64,000 nt of DNA from JAHIKV01 sp963733145. GTDB taxonomy: Bacteria > Planctomycetota > Planctomycetia > Pirellulales > Thermoguttaceae. Below the pieces are notes generated by a model that ran no database searches, was not told the DNA's origin, and saw nothing but the letters and a program-made list of their open reading frames with translations. The stretch is from assembly GCA_963733145.1 (NCBI GenBank), contig CAVTCJ010000005.1, forward strand, positions 434,001-498,000, given 5' to 3'. The position numbers were made by a program, and so were the translations under genes. Shown in pieces: positions 9,660-19,700 of this stretch (position 1 is the stretch's first letter; each line of letters opens with the position of its first letter).

Positions 9660-11845
9660 ATGTCTAGCATCCTGTTGTTTGCCGACGGCGGATCGGCAAT
9701 CGGTCGATTGCTTTCGCTGTCTCCCGTTGACCAAGTCATTATTGCGCTGTATTTCTTGGTCGTTCTGGGCATCGGGTTCTATCTGAAGAAGTTCGCCAGC
9801 ACCAGCGAAAACTTCTTCATGGCCGGGCGGAAGATGACCGCCTGGGTGGCGGGATTGAGCTTCATCTCCGCCAATCTAAGCTCGCTGGAGACCATGGGCT
9901 GGTCGGCCATGGCCTACCAGTACGGCATGTTGGGGGCGCATGCATATCTGATCGGCGCCATTCCCGCCATCCTCTTCCTGGCCGTAGTAATGATGCCGTT
10001 CTATTATATTTGTAGAACGCACTCCGTGCCCGGCTATCTGAGCCTGCGATACGGCGAGGACTCGCGTGTGCTGGCCGGTATTTCCTTCACCCTAATGACG
10101 GTGTTGGTCTGCGGAGTGAACATGTTCGCAATGGCCTTGATGCTCAAGCTGTTGCTCGGCTGGAACATCCACGCCAGCATCTGGGTCTCGTCGATTACAG
10201 TGGCGGTCTACGTTTCGCTGGGTGGTTTACTCTCGGCCGTGCTCAACGAGGTGCTCCAGTTCTTCCTGATCTGGCTGGGCACGCTGCTCGTGCCCATCTT
10301 GGGACTGTATGAAGCCGGCGGCTGGAGCGGAATGATGGCGCGGATTACGGCCGCCCATCCGAACACCAACTACACCAGCCTGTGGGCCAATATGGGCTCG
10401 GCCAACGACAACCCGATGGGTGTACACTGGATTGGAATGGTCTTCGGATTAGGACTAGCGATCAGTTTTGGCTATTGGTCACCGATTTCTTGCAAGTGCA
10501 GCGTGTGATGACCGCCAAGAGCCTCCGTTCCGCCCAAAACGGCACGCTGATCGGGGCAATGCTGAAGATGATGGTCCCGCTTATCGTGACCATTCCGGGA
10601 CTGCTAGGCCTGGCCATTCTGTCGCAGAAATCGGGCATCGTGTTGCTCCCCGAAAACGAAGCCATTATGACCGGTGGGCACAGCTACAATCAGGTGTTGC
10701 CCCTGATGATGGCGCGTTACTTGGGGCCCGGGCTTCTTGGCCTGGGTGTTACGGCCATGATCGCGGGCTTTATGTCGGGGATGGCCGGCAACGTCAGCGC
10801 CTTCGCCACAGTCTGGACTTACGATGTCTACCGCCCCTTGATCAACCGCAAAGCCAGTGATGCGCATTACGTTAGCATGGGGCGTTGGTGCTCGATCATC
10901 GGCGTGATGATCGGCATCGGCACGGCTTACGCGGCGATGCTCTTCAGCAACATCCTCATGTACCTGCAAGTGCTGGTGATGTTTTTCATCGTGCCCCTGT
11001 TCGGCGTGGTGATAATGGGCATGTTGTGGAAGCAGGCCACCAGGGCGGGCGGTTTTTGGGGCTTGCTGCTGGGAACCCTGTTCTCGTTCTCCATGTTCTT
11101 CTTCGTGCACTGGTTCCCCTCCGGTTACACCGACTTCCTCGCCAGCGACCTGAGCGATTTGCCCGTGCTGGTCAGTCGGTTGGAAAAGGCCAAGGACCCC
11201 GTCTCGAAGTATGTTGATGCAAAACTGCCGAAAGAGGCCGTGGAGGTTTTGCACGCATACGGCGCCGAGGAAAAAGCCGCCGAAAAACCGACTTCCTTCT
11301 TGGGCAAGCTGGCGGCGGAGATGAAAGAGGACACCCAGCTTACGCAGAAAGCAAAGATCGTCTTGACCGCCACGTTGAACAAGTTGCTGCAAGATCCCGC
11401 GCTCTACAACCCCGGCCGTTTTTCCGATGTTTCTTTGAGCCCGGAACTTCGCCGCGAAGCCGCCTCGCATCCCCAGGGCGAGAATCTGCAGCGCGTCAAT
11501 CGCCTCTTGCTCTGCGCGGCCTATAAAGCGGAACTCGCTCCCCCGCGACGGCTGGAGCCCACGCAAATCAACCCGAAGCACGCCGAAATTCTGGCCACTT
11601 CCGACAAAGCGAAGGATATGGCGGTGAACATGTTTAGCGCCTTCTGGTCGCTCCTGCTCACCTTGGGCACCGTGCTGATGGTCAGTCTGTTCACTACGCC
11701 CAAGCCGGACAGCGAATTGAAAAATCTCGTTTACGGAATGACGCCGCTGCCCGACGAAGGCCCCTGCCCCTGGTATCAACGCCCGGTGCTCTGGGCCTTG
11801 GTTGTGCTGGTTATACTAATCGCCGTCAACATCATCTTCTGGTAG
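9660..11845 (+). CDS. Sodium:solute symporter (SSS/SLC5 family), one frameshift
   Basis: This is a polytopic transporter of about 728 residues. It has the helix-1 region VDQVIIALYFLVVLGIGFYL, then FASTSENFFMAGRKMTAWVAG, the conserved SxxxSLETMGW segment, and VTDFLQVQRVMTAKSLRSAQ. It ends with the hydrophobic WALVVLVILIAVNIIFW. The frame breaks near 10477, where TGGGTCACC is expected and TGGTCACC is found (one G missing). A long hydrophilic insertion of about 150 residues lies between the penultimate helices (roughly 11180-11620). It is rich in Lys, Glu and Ala and predicted helical. The gene is followed after 11 bases by a small membrane protein and then a UroD-type gene, so they probably form one transcription unit. 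The likely role is Na+-driven uptake of a sugar or a small methylated solute. Confidence 0.82.
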
Positions 11846-11856
11846 GGGCCATCGAC

Positions 11857-12102
11857 ATGCACGACGACCATCAGGTTCCCATCTGGTTCTTCATCGGCGG
11901 GCTGTTGCTGATCTACGGCGTCATCATCGTCGCCGTGGGAATCTACTCACTGTTCAGTCCCACGTCGATTCAACTCAAGTTGAAGGCAGCCAATCCGGAC
12001 GCGGCCTGGTTCTTCTTCCACCCGGACATCTGGTGGGGAGCGGTGTTGACCGTGTTGGGTGCGTTCTATTTCGTCCGATTTCGACCCTGGCGCAAGCAAT
12101 AA
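11857..12102 (+). CDS. Small two-helix membrane protein
   Basis: This is an 81-residue protein (MHDDHQVPIWFFIGGLLLIY...) with two hydrophobic segments, about residues 9-30 and 57-74, and a basic C-terminus (RFRPWRKQ). It begins 11 bases after the symporter stop, and its TAA overlaps the ATG of the next gene (TAATG at 12100-12104). The placement suggests an accessory subunit of the symporter or a helper for the operon. I do not recognise a named family with certainty. Confidence 0.75.
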   Translation: MHDDHQVPIWFFIGGLLLIYGVIIVAVGIYSLFSPTSIQLKLKAANPDAAWFFFHPDIWWGAVLTVLGAFYFVRFRPWRKQ

Positions 12103-13368
12103 TGACCATGAACTCCCGACAACGCGTTGAAGCCGCCATCAATCACCAACAGCCGGACCGCGTCCCCCTGGACCTCGGCGCCACCTCGACCTCGGGCATG
12201 CACGTCAGCAGCGTGTATCGGCTCCGCCAGGCACTGAAGCTCGATCCGCCGGGCACGCCGGTCAAAGTCGTCGAGCCCTATCAGATGCTGGGCGAGATCG
12301 CCCCCGACCTGCTCGACGCGCTGGGCGTGGACGCCGTCGGACTGGGCGGGGCCAAGTCGTTCTTCGGCTTCAGCTACGACGACTGGAAGCCGTGGACCAC
12401 CTTCGACGGCACGCCGGTCCTCGTCCCCGGCGGCTTCAACACCCAGCCGGAACCAAACGGCGACATCCTCATGTATCCCGAGGGCGACCACTCGCTGCCG
12501 CCCAGCGGGCGGATGCCCAAGGGCGGATTCTACTTCGACACCATCGTCCGCCAGCCGCCGATCGACGACGAAAAGCTCAACGTCGAGGACAACCTCGAGG
12601 AATTCGGCCCGATCTCCGATGCCCTGCTCGAACATTTCGCCACCGAGTCCGAGCGGCTGCGGCAGCAGAGCGATCGGGCGATCGTGGCCAATTTCGGCGG
12701 CACGGCCTTCGGCGACATCGCCCTGGTGCCCGCCCCCTGGCTGCGAAACCCGAAGGGCATCCGCGACATCGCCGAATGGTACATGAGCACCGTCACCCGG
12801 TTCGACTACATCTACGAGTTGTTCACGCCGGCAGTGCGACATCGCCCTGGAGAATCTGGCGAAGATTTACGAGGCGGTCGGCGACCGGGTCTCGGTGGCG
12901 TTTCTCACCGGCACCGATTTCGGCACGCAGACCGGCCCGTTCATCAGCCCGGCCGCCTACCGCAAACTCTATCAGCCGTTCCACGCCAAAGTGAACGATT
13001 GGATTCACGAGCACACGCCGTGGAAGACGTTCATGCACTCCTGCGGCTCGATGGTCGCCTTGCTGCCGGACATCATCGACGCCGGATTCGATTTCCTGAA
13101 CCCCGTGCAGTGTTCGGCGGCGGGCATGGACCCGCGGACGCTGAAGGAGCGGTTCGGCGAGCGGATCACCTTCTGGGGCGGCGGCGTGGACACGCAAAAG
13201 ACGCTCCCCTTCGGCACGCCGGAGGAGATTCGCCGGCAGGTCCGCGAGCGGATCGAAATCTTCGGCCGCGGCGGCGGGTTCGTCTTCAACACGATCCACA
13301 ACGTCCAGGCCGGCCCCCCGGCCGAGAACCTCGTGGCCCTGTACGAAGCGGTGCGGGAATACAGGTAA
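12102..13368 (+). CDS. UroD/MtaA-type methyltransferase family protein 2 (one frameshift)
   Basis: The start at ATG 12102 overlaps the stop of the upstream small membrane protein. ATG 12108 (MNSRQRVEAAINHQQPDRVP) is the alternative. The fold signatures are the N-terminal NSRxRV...PDRVPLDLG motif and the HSCGSMVALLPDI motif (HxCG) with ITFWGGGVDTQ downstream. The protein is about 422 residues. The frame changes near 12828, where an extra C splits FTRQCDIALENL. It resembles the first UroD-type gene in layout but is clearly divergent from it. Coupling with the symporter suggests it acts on the imported compound (inference). Confidence 0.75.
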
Positions 13369-13393
13369 CGCGACGCTGCTCTGGATAAACTCC

Positions 13394-13575
13394 GAGGCTA
13401 TCCGATAATGAGGCTATCCGATAATTGAGAAAACCAGTCCCCTCTCCCTCTGGGAGAGGGTTAGGGTGAGGGCGAATTGCTGTTGAGATGGTTTCCTCGA
13501 TTGCATACCTTCTCTCCGCCCTCTCCCCCGACCCCTCTCCCAAAGGGAGAGGGGAGACTTCTCGGATGACCTCAT
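13394..13575. repeat. Palindromic element with GAGGCTATCCGATAAT ends, copy 1
   Basis: The sequence GAGGCTATCCGATAAT is directly duplicated at 13394-13409 and 13410-13425. It is followed by CCCCTCTCCC...GGGAGAGG hairpins and closes with CTCGGATGACCTCAT. The whole is an imperfect palindrome. Its reverse complement matches 33669-33833 over about 165 bp. No gene is visible in 13369-13728. Confidence 0.8.
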
Positions 13576-13714
13576 GCGCCGCCCTTGCCCGGTCCAGGTC
13601 GTGATGATACCATCATGGTGGTTCATGCCGGTTCAGAGGAGGGCCATGCCCCGCGGCCGACAGAATACGGCTGTCCGGCGGCGGCGGGCCAACCCGAGAG
13701 CATAGTTCGTTTTC

Positions 13715-13720
13715 GAGGAG
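13715..13720 (+). promoter_or_regulatory. Ribosome binding site of the cold-shock gene
   Basis: GAGGAG lies eight bases before the ATG at 13729. It fixes that start against the longer in-frame extension to 13585. Confidence 0.7.
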
Positions 13721-13728
13721 TGGTTGCG

Positions 13729-13944
13729 ATGCCGCAAGGTACAATCAAGAAACTCGTTTCCGATCGGGGTTTCGGTTTCATTTCGGCCGCCGGGGGAGAC
13801 ATCTTCTTCCATCACTCGGTGGTGGCCGACAACAAGTTCGACGAATTAAAGGAAGGCCAAGCGGTAACCTACGATATCGTTACCGGCCCCGACGAACGGG
13901 GACGGGACAAAGGGCCGCGGGCGGTCTCCGTCGCCCCGGCCTGA
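13729..13944 (+). CDS. Cold-shock domain protein
   Basis: This is a 71-residue single cold-shock domain, the usual length. It carries the RNA-binding motifs RGFGFIS (RNP1) and DIFFHHS (RNP2), then the loop DELKEGQAVTYDIVTGPDERG and the final strand RAVSV. It acts as a single-strand nucleic acid chaperone in the cytoplasm. The N-terminus MPQGTIKKLVSD matches the family well, so ATG 13729 is the start. The gene stands alone, with a palindromic element upstream. Confidence 0.93.
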   Translation: MPQGTIKKLVSDRGFGFISAAGGDIFFHHSVVADNKFDELKEGQAVTYDIVTGPDERGRDKGPRAVSVAPA

Positions 13945-14125
13945 GCGTCATCCGCTCGATGGCACGTTGGCATGCTCATTGTTCCCGAGGGGATAATGGC
14001 CGGATGGGATTGCGCAAGCCGGTTGACTCGTCTGGTGTTCGTAGCGACAATTTTATAGAGGCTCAAAACGACAAGCGGAGGTCTGCCTCGCACTTTCGCC
14101 GAGCAGCCCGTTGAAAAAGTCAAAT

Positions 14126-14156
14126 GTTGGGGTGGCAGTTGCACTGCCGCCCCAAC
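14126..14156. repeat. Hairpin repeat (GTTGGGGTGGCAGTTGCACTG type)
   Basis: This is a short palindrome with a three-base loop. A longer relative is at 28333-28411. It lies just downstream of the DUF1080 gene (minus strand) and could act in its termination (inference). Confidence 0.75.
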
Positions 14157-14180
14157 CTCCATTCCATCATTGACAGAACA

Positions 14181-15182
14181 CTAGTCCGCTTTCGCTTTCG
14201 GAACCAGCCAGATGTTGCGATACTCGACATTGTTGCCGTGGCCTTGAAGATAGAAGGGTCGCGGACCGGGGCCGACTTCTCCATGTCCCGGTGTGCGGTT
14301 CGGCAGTTTGAGCATGGGATGGATTACCACACCGTTCTGCCGCACCTCGGCCCGCGCGTCGGAGACCTTCTTGCCGTCCTTAAACTTCGGCGCGGTGAAA
14401 TCCACGTCGTAGGTCTGCCACGTGAGCGGCGGGAAGCACATATTCACGTCCGGCTTGCGTATCTGGTAGAAGCCGCCGCACTCGTTGTCCTCGCCCTCAA
14501 GGCCGAACGAATCGAGCACCTGCACCTCATAGCAGTTGTGCAGGTAGAGGCCGCTGTTGCTCCGCCCCTGCCCGCGGGCCTGGGGCATGTACGAGAGCCG
14601 GAACTCCAGGTGCAGGTGGTAGTCCTCGAACTTCTGCTTGGTCTCGGCCTCCGACATCAGATTTTTGTCTTTCGACATACGGCCGTGGATGAAATTGTCG
14701 GCCGTCTTTCCGTCAAAGAGCACGATGGCCCCCTTGGGCGGCTTGGCGCCCTCGGTCGGGCTGTGGCGAACCGTCCGCTTCAGCTTCAACTCGAGCTTGC
14801 CGTCTTTGCCGGCGATGGTCATGGCAGTGCCGTCGATCTGGCCAGATGTGTCCTGGCCGATGAGCTTCGTAATACTACTGTTGTCAAGTTTTCCGGTCAG
14901 CGAAAAACGCGGTTTGCCGCGTTTCCAGCCTGCGCCGGGCAGCCCGCCTCTAGTAACCACCACGTTGAACCCCCCATTGCCCAGGGCAATAACTTGTGCC
15001 CCGACCTTGGTATTCTTGCCATCCTGCCAGGTTCCTTTGCCGACGTATTCTCCCTGAACCGCAAAGTCGGGGTCTTTGGCAGCCTCAGCCGGATCGATAA
15101 TCTCCCGCGGCCGATCACCCGCGGCACAGGCGAATCCGTAAGGCAGGAACGAAAGCAGAAGCAGGATCAAAGTGCGAGGCAT
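14181..15182 (-). CDS. Secreted DUF1080 (3-keto-disaccharide hydrolase domain) protein 1
   Basis: This is a 333-residue protein starting at ATG 15182 (MPRTLILLLLSFLPYGFACA, signal peptide). The first third is a beta-rich segment. The rest is the DUF1080 domain: GAIVLFDGKTADNF, then FEDYHLHLEFRLSYMP, RSNSGLYLHNCYEVQVLDSFG, WQTYDVDFTAPKF and the final FYLQGHGNNVEYRNIWLVP. It has a concanavalin-like fold. Characterised family members cleave 3-keto-glycosides. It probably acts in the periplasm on oligosaccharides. A longer in-frame upstream extension crosses a non-coding stretch and is rejected. The gene is intact. Confidence 0.88.
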   Translation of the reverse strand: MPRTLILLLLSFLPYGFACAAGDRPREIIDPAEAAKDPDFAVQGEYVGKGTWQDGKNTKVGAQVIALGNGGFNVVVTRGGLPGAGWKRGKPRFSLTGKLDNSSITKLIGQDTSGQIDGTAMTIAGKDGKLELKLKRTVRHSPTEGAKPPKGAIVLFDGKTADNFIHGRMSKDKNLMSEAETKQKFEDYHLHLEFRLSYMPQARGQGRSNSGLYLHNCYEVQVLDSFGLEGEDNECGGFYQIRKPDVNMCFPPLTWQTYDVDFTAPKFKDGKKVSDARAEVRQNGVVIHPMLKLPNRTPGHGEVGPGPRPFYLQGHGNNVEYRNIWLVPKAKAD

Positions 15183-15536
15183 GGCATGGCCCTTTCTTCG
15201 AGGGGAGGGAGGGGGTAGGAGTATGCCGTAATTTTGGCCGCTAATCCGCAGAAAATCAAGGGTGGGGATGAATATGTGGCACAGCCGCCCTCGGCTGTGC
15301 GGAATTGCCAAAGACAGCCGGGGGCGGCTGTCCTACACACTCCAACGCTATATTTGGACGCCTGTTCAATCAGCGACCGTCAAAGTCTGCCCAGTTTTCC
15401 CGTTCTGCTTCTTCGCGTGTAGCCAAAAACTTCTCACAGGCTCGCCCGCCACTTCGGCCGATGAGTAGAAGGAGAGGAGTGCGCACCGGCGGGGCGCGCG
15501 CCGAAGAGAGACTCCATCCAATTCCAGGTAGCAAAC
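15183..15536. other. Intergenic region with a GGCACAGCCGCCCTCGGCTG palindrome
   Basis: This is the divergent region between the DUF1080 and WD40 genes. It holds an inverted repeat with arms 15275-15298 and 15314-15337. A half copy is at 16708-16730, just upstream of the SdrD-repeat gene. Nothing else is evident. Confidence 0.7.
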
Positions 15537-16557
15537 ATGTCGAAATTGTCATTCCCCTTAATATGCGGGACAATCCTCCTTGCCGGCCTGGCCTTCGACT
15601 CGCGGGCAGCGGCCAAGTCCATCCCGGAAGTCGCCGCCAATCGAATCATCGAGCTGGCGCCGCCCGGACTCGAACGAGAAGACGCCGGTCGTCTCCGACG
15701 TGGCGCTCGATCCGGCGGAAAAATTTCTGACCGTCGTCGGCGACGATCATCAAGCACGGGTATTCGACTTCCATAGCGGGCGGCTCCTGCACCGCTATGA
15801 ATCGTCCGATTGGGTCCATGCGTCGGTGTTCCGCCCCGACGGCCGGCTGCTGGCGACCTCGGGGGCCGACGGCCGTATCCGTTTGTGGACCGTGAACTCC
15901 GGGGATCGGCCGCAAATCTTCGGCGAACAACTACCGGTGATTTACACGCTCGCTTTCAGCCCGGACGGCCAGATGTTGGCGGCGGCCGGTTTCAGCGGAA
16001 AGGTGTGGATTTTCGACGGTCATTCGGGCAAGACCCTGCGGGAACTGGAAGCGCCGGGCAACGACATCCGCGCGCTCAGTTTTTCGCCCGACGGGACCCG
16101 CCTGGCCGCGGCCGGACGCGCGGGCCTGGTCCGCCTCTGGAACACTGAGAACGGCCGGCAGCTTGCCAACGGACAAGTCTCGCCGCGGCGGATATTCGCC
16201 CTGCGGCACTCGCCCGACGGAAAACTGCTGGCCGCCGCCGGCGAAGACCGCGTCGTGCGGCTGCTGGACGCGGCCACGGCCGAGCCGCTGACCGCCCTGC
16301 CCGAACGCCCCGGCGAAGTGATGGCGCTTTGCTTCTGCGGCCCCGACAGGCTCGCCTCGGCCGGCAGCGGCAACGTGATTCATCTTTGGGACCTCGGCGC
16401 CCGGCAGGAACTGCGCCGCCTGGTCGGCCACACCGGCTCGATCACGACGATGGTGCTCGACCGCGGCGCGGAGACGCTGATCTCCGGCGGATACGACACC
16501 ACGGTCCGCCTGTGGGACCTGAAAAACCAGGACGTGGAGAGAGTTACGCGGAGATAA
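15537..16557 (+). CDS. Secreted WD40-repeat protein (one frameshift)
   Basis: ATG 15537 opens a signal peptide (MSKLSFPLICGTILLAGLAF). After a frame change near 15660-15680 the protein continues as a beta-propeller of about seven WD40 blades. Recognisable units are SVFRPDGRLLATSGADGRIR, LAFSPDGQMLAAAGFSGKVW, LSFSPDGTRLAAAGRAGLVR and LISGGYDTTVRLWDLKN. The stop is at 16557. It is about 340 residues. It is probably a periplasmic protein-interaction scaffold with no enzyme domain attached. An extra base in the GCGCCGCCCGG stretch explains the shift. Confidence 0.82.
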
Positions 16558-16612
16558 TAATATGTAGCCTGGCGCGGCCACTGGCCGCAACCAATCGATG
16601 TTTTGGGACTTT

Positions 16613-16665
16613 GGTCTTAGGTCTTAGGTCTTGGGGCTTTGTTCCAAGACCTAAGACCTAAGACC
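16613..16665. repeat. Perfect 22-bp inverted repeat, terminator-like hairpin
   Basis: Arms 16613-16634 and 16644-16665 are exact complements with a nine-base loop. It lies 55 bases after the WD40 stop. No T-tract follows, so it could be a REP-like repeat rather than a rho-independent terminator. Confidence 0.75.
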
Positions 16666-16740
16666 CAAGCCCTGTTGAAGTTTTTCACGATGTTTGAGGT
16701 CAGTGATACAGCCGCCCTCGGCTGTGCCACATATCGACAC

Positions 16741-16753
16741 GGAGGTTGACGTG
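16741..16753 (+). promoter_or_regulatory. RBS and GTG start of the SdrD-repeat gene
   Basis: GGAGG at 16741-16745 stands five bases before GTG at 16751. The ATG at 16694 in the same frame would translate a dispersed repeat (16708-16730), so the GTG is the better start. Confidence 0.65.
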
Positions 16754-19700
16754 GGCCTGCTACGAAAACTGCATCGGAGACATGGGGTTCCCCAGCCGCA
16801 TCGGGCAAAATCGCACCGGACGATTAGTTCGCAATGGCGCACCTGCCGCATCGAGCAGATGGAATCGCGGCAACTGCTGTCGATCACGGTCGCGCCGATC
16901 CAGATCGGGGCCGTCTACTTCGAGGACTCCAGTCCCGCGGACCAGGTCGGCGACCTGTTGGAAATCACCTTTAACGGCGGCGCCGCCGGGACGCAACTCG
17001 CCCAACTGCGGATCGACACCGACAAACTCGGCGACGGGCTGAACATGGGCGACACGTTCTTCGACACCGCCGCCGGCGGGGCGGGCGTCTACGGCTACGG
17101 CCCATTTACCGTCCTCAATCACGACGGCATCGATTCGGTGTCCGCCCAGGTCGCCGACGGCGGAACCACGTTGGTCCTGAACTTCCAGGGCTTCGACGCC
17201 GGCGAAAAGCTCGTCTTCAGCATCGACGTGGACGAACAGGGCTTCCTCTCGGCGAACGCCGTGGCCGAGGGGGCGGAGTTCGAGGGATCGATCCTTTCGG
17301 CAACCTTCACCGCTCCGCACTACGCCGTGGCCGCCGGCAACGATATTTTCTTTGACGCCTACGACAACAAACTCGCCGCCTCGGGGCTGAATCTGCCCAA
17401 CGACGATTATAATCCGCCCAGCGCATACATGCCCGTGGGAGCGGAGCCGGGACCGGTCTATACCGCCGGCGCCATCTTCTCATTGCAACAGGAGCCGCTG
17501 CCGATCACCCTTTCCGGCACGGTTTTCGAGGACCTCAACGTCGACAACCTGCGACAAACCGGCGAGCCGGGCATCGCCGGCGTGCAACTCTCGTTGCTCG
17601 AATCGGTCGGCGGAGATTACGTCGCCACCGGCATGACGACCACGACCGACTCGCTGGGCAACTACCGCTTCGAGGGCCTGCAGCCCGGCGATTACCGCGT
17701 GGTCGAGACCCAGCCGGGCGGATACCTCAGCGTCGGCGCCGCGGCCGGAACCGTTGACGGCGCCACTCGCGGCGTAGTGACCAACGTCGACGTCCTCAGC
17801 CAAATCACCCTCGACGGCGGCGAGGACAGCATCCACAACGACTTCGCCGAGACTTTGCCCGCCTCAATCAGCGGACACGTCTACCACGACGCCGACAACA
17901 ACGGCCGGATGGACGCCGGCGAGACGGGCATCGCCGGCGTGCAGGTTACGCTCTACATCCAGCCGGACGGCGAGAAAATCGCCTCCGGAATCTCCACCAC
18001 CACCGACGCCAACGGCTATTACCAGTTCGACGGGCTGATGCCGGGCGGATACAAGCTGGTCGAGGTGCAACCGGACGGATACCTCGACGGACTCGACGCG
18101 GCCGGCAACGCCGGCGGTACGGCCCACAACCCGGGCGACTTGATCGACGGCGTCCAACTGGCCGGCGGCCAGGCCGGCGAGAATTACGATTTCGGCGAAC
18201 TGCTCTCGGCCTGCGTCAGCGGCTACGTCTACGTCGACGCCAACAACAACGGCACATTCGATGCGTCGGAGACGGGCATCGGCGGGGCTACGCTCACGCT
18301 ACTGGACGCCGCTGGAACGCCCACCGGCAGGACCGCCGTCACCGACGCCACCGGTTTCTACCGCATCTGCGGCCTGACGCCGGGCGTATATCGAATTGCG
18401 GAAACTCAGCCGGAAGGATATTACGACGGGCTGGACGCGCCCGGCTCGGCCGGCGGCACGGCCGACAACCCCGGCGACTTGATCCGCGCCATCCCGCTGG
18501 CCAGCGGCGTGAAGGCGACCGACTACGACTTCGGCGAACTGCTGCCGGCCGGCATCAGCGGCCGGGTGTTCGCCGATCTGAACAACAACGCCATGCTCGA
18601 CACCGGCGAGCCGCTGCTCTCGGGCGTGACCATCTACCTGTTGGACGGCTCGGGCAACCGCATCGCCTCGAAAACCACCGACGCCGAAGGGAAATACGCC
18701 TTCACCGGCCTGAAGCCGGGCGTCTACGGGGTCGAGGAAATCCAGCCGCCCGATTATCTCGACAGCGGTGAGCAAGTCGGCACGGCCGGCGGAGCGATTA
18801 CGGCCAACGACAAAATCGGCGGCGCCAACCTTGCCTCGGGCGTCAACGGGCTGAACTACGACTTCTGGGAAGTCCTGCCGGCGACGATCTCCGGCTACGT
18901 CTTCCAGGACGGGCCGCCGATCTCCATCGAGAAAGGCGATCCGATACCCTACGTGCCCGCCCTGCGCGACGGGCGGTTCACGCCCGACGACACCCCGCTG
19001 GCCGGCGTGGTGCTGCAATTGTGCGACGCCAACGGCGTGCCGCTGTTGGACGGCAACGGCTCGCCCATCACCACCGTCACCGACTCGAGAGGGTATTACA
19101 AGTTCGAGCGGCTGACGCCGGGCGGCTATTCGGTCGTGGAAGTCCAGCCCGACGGATACCTCGCCGGCGTCGACACCGCCGGCAGCAACGGCGGGCTGGT
19201 GGTCAACACCTACACCAAGGTCGATCCGTCCCTGCTCGGCACGCTGGCGGTGGACCCGAAGGGAAGCGCCATCGTGAAGATTGCCATCAGTTCGGGCGAC
19301 ACCGCCGCGCAGTACAACTTCAGCGAAGTGCTGATCGAGTACACGCCGCCGAAGTATCCGCCGTACATTCCGCCGACGCCCCCGACGCCGATCACTCCCC
19401 CGCCGATGATCCTGCCGGCCGTGGAGTATCAGCCGATGGGCAGACCGTATTACCTCATGCCCGAGACCATCATGCAACCGATCTTCGGCGGCGGGGGCGG
19501 ACCGGGCGGATACACCTGGCACCTGAGCGTCATCGACGCCGGCCATCCCCGCAGCGACTCGTCGGGGACCGAGTTCACCCAGGTCTCGCATTCCCCCTAC
19601 TTCGATCCGGTCTCCTGGACCGGCGCCAAGCTGGACCGCTCGGTTTGGGTGCTGGACGACAAGGACGGCGCGGAGATCGCGAAGTTCCAATTCGGCATGG

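Noticed and set aside
16694..16750. ATG start of the SdrD-repeat gene at 16694
   Set aside because: It would translate a dispersed ACAGCCGCCCTCGGCTGT repeat. The GTG at 16751 has a good RBS.
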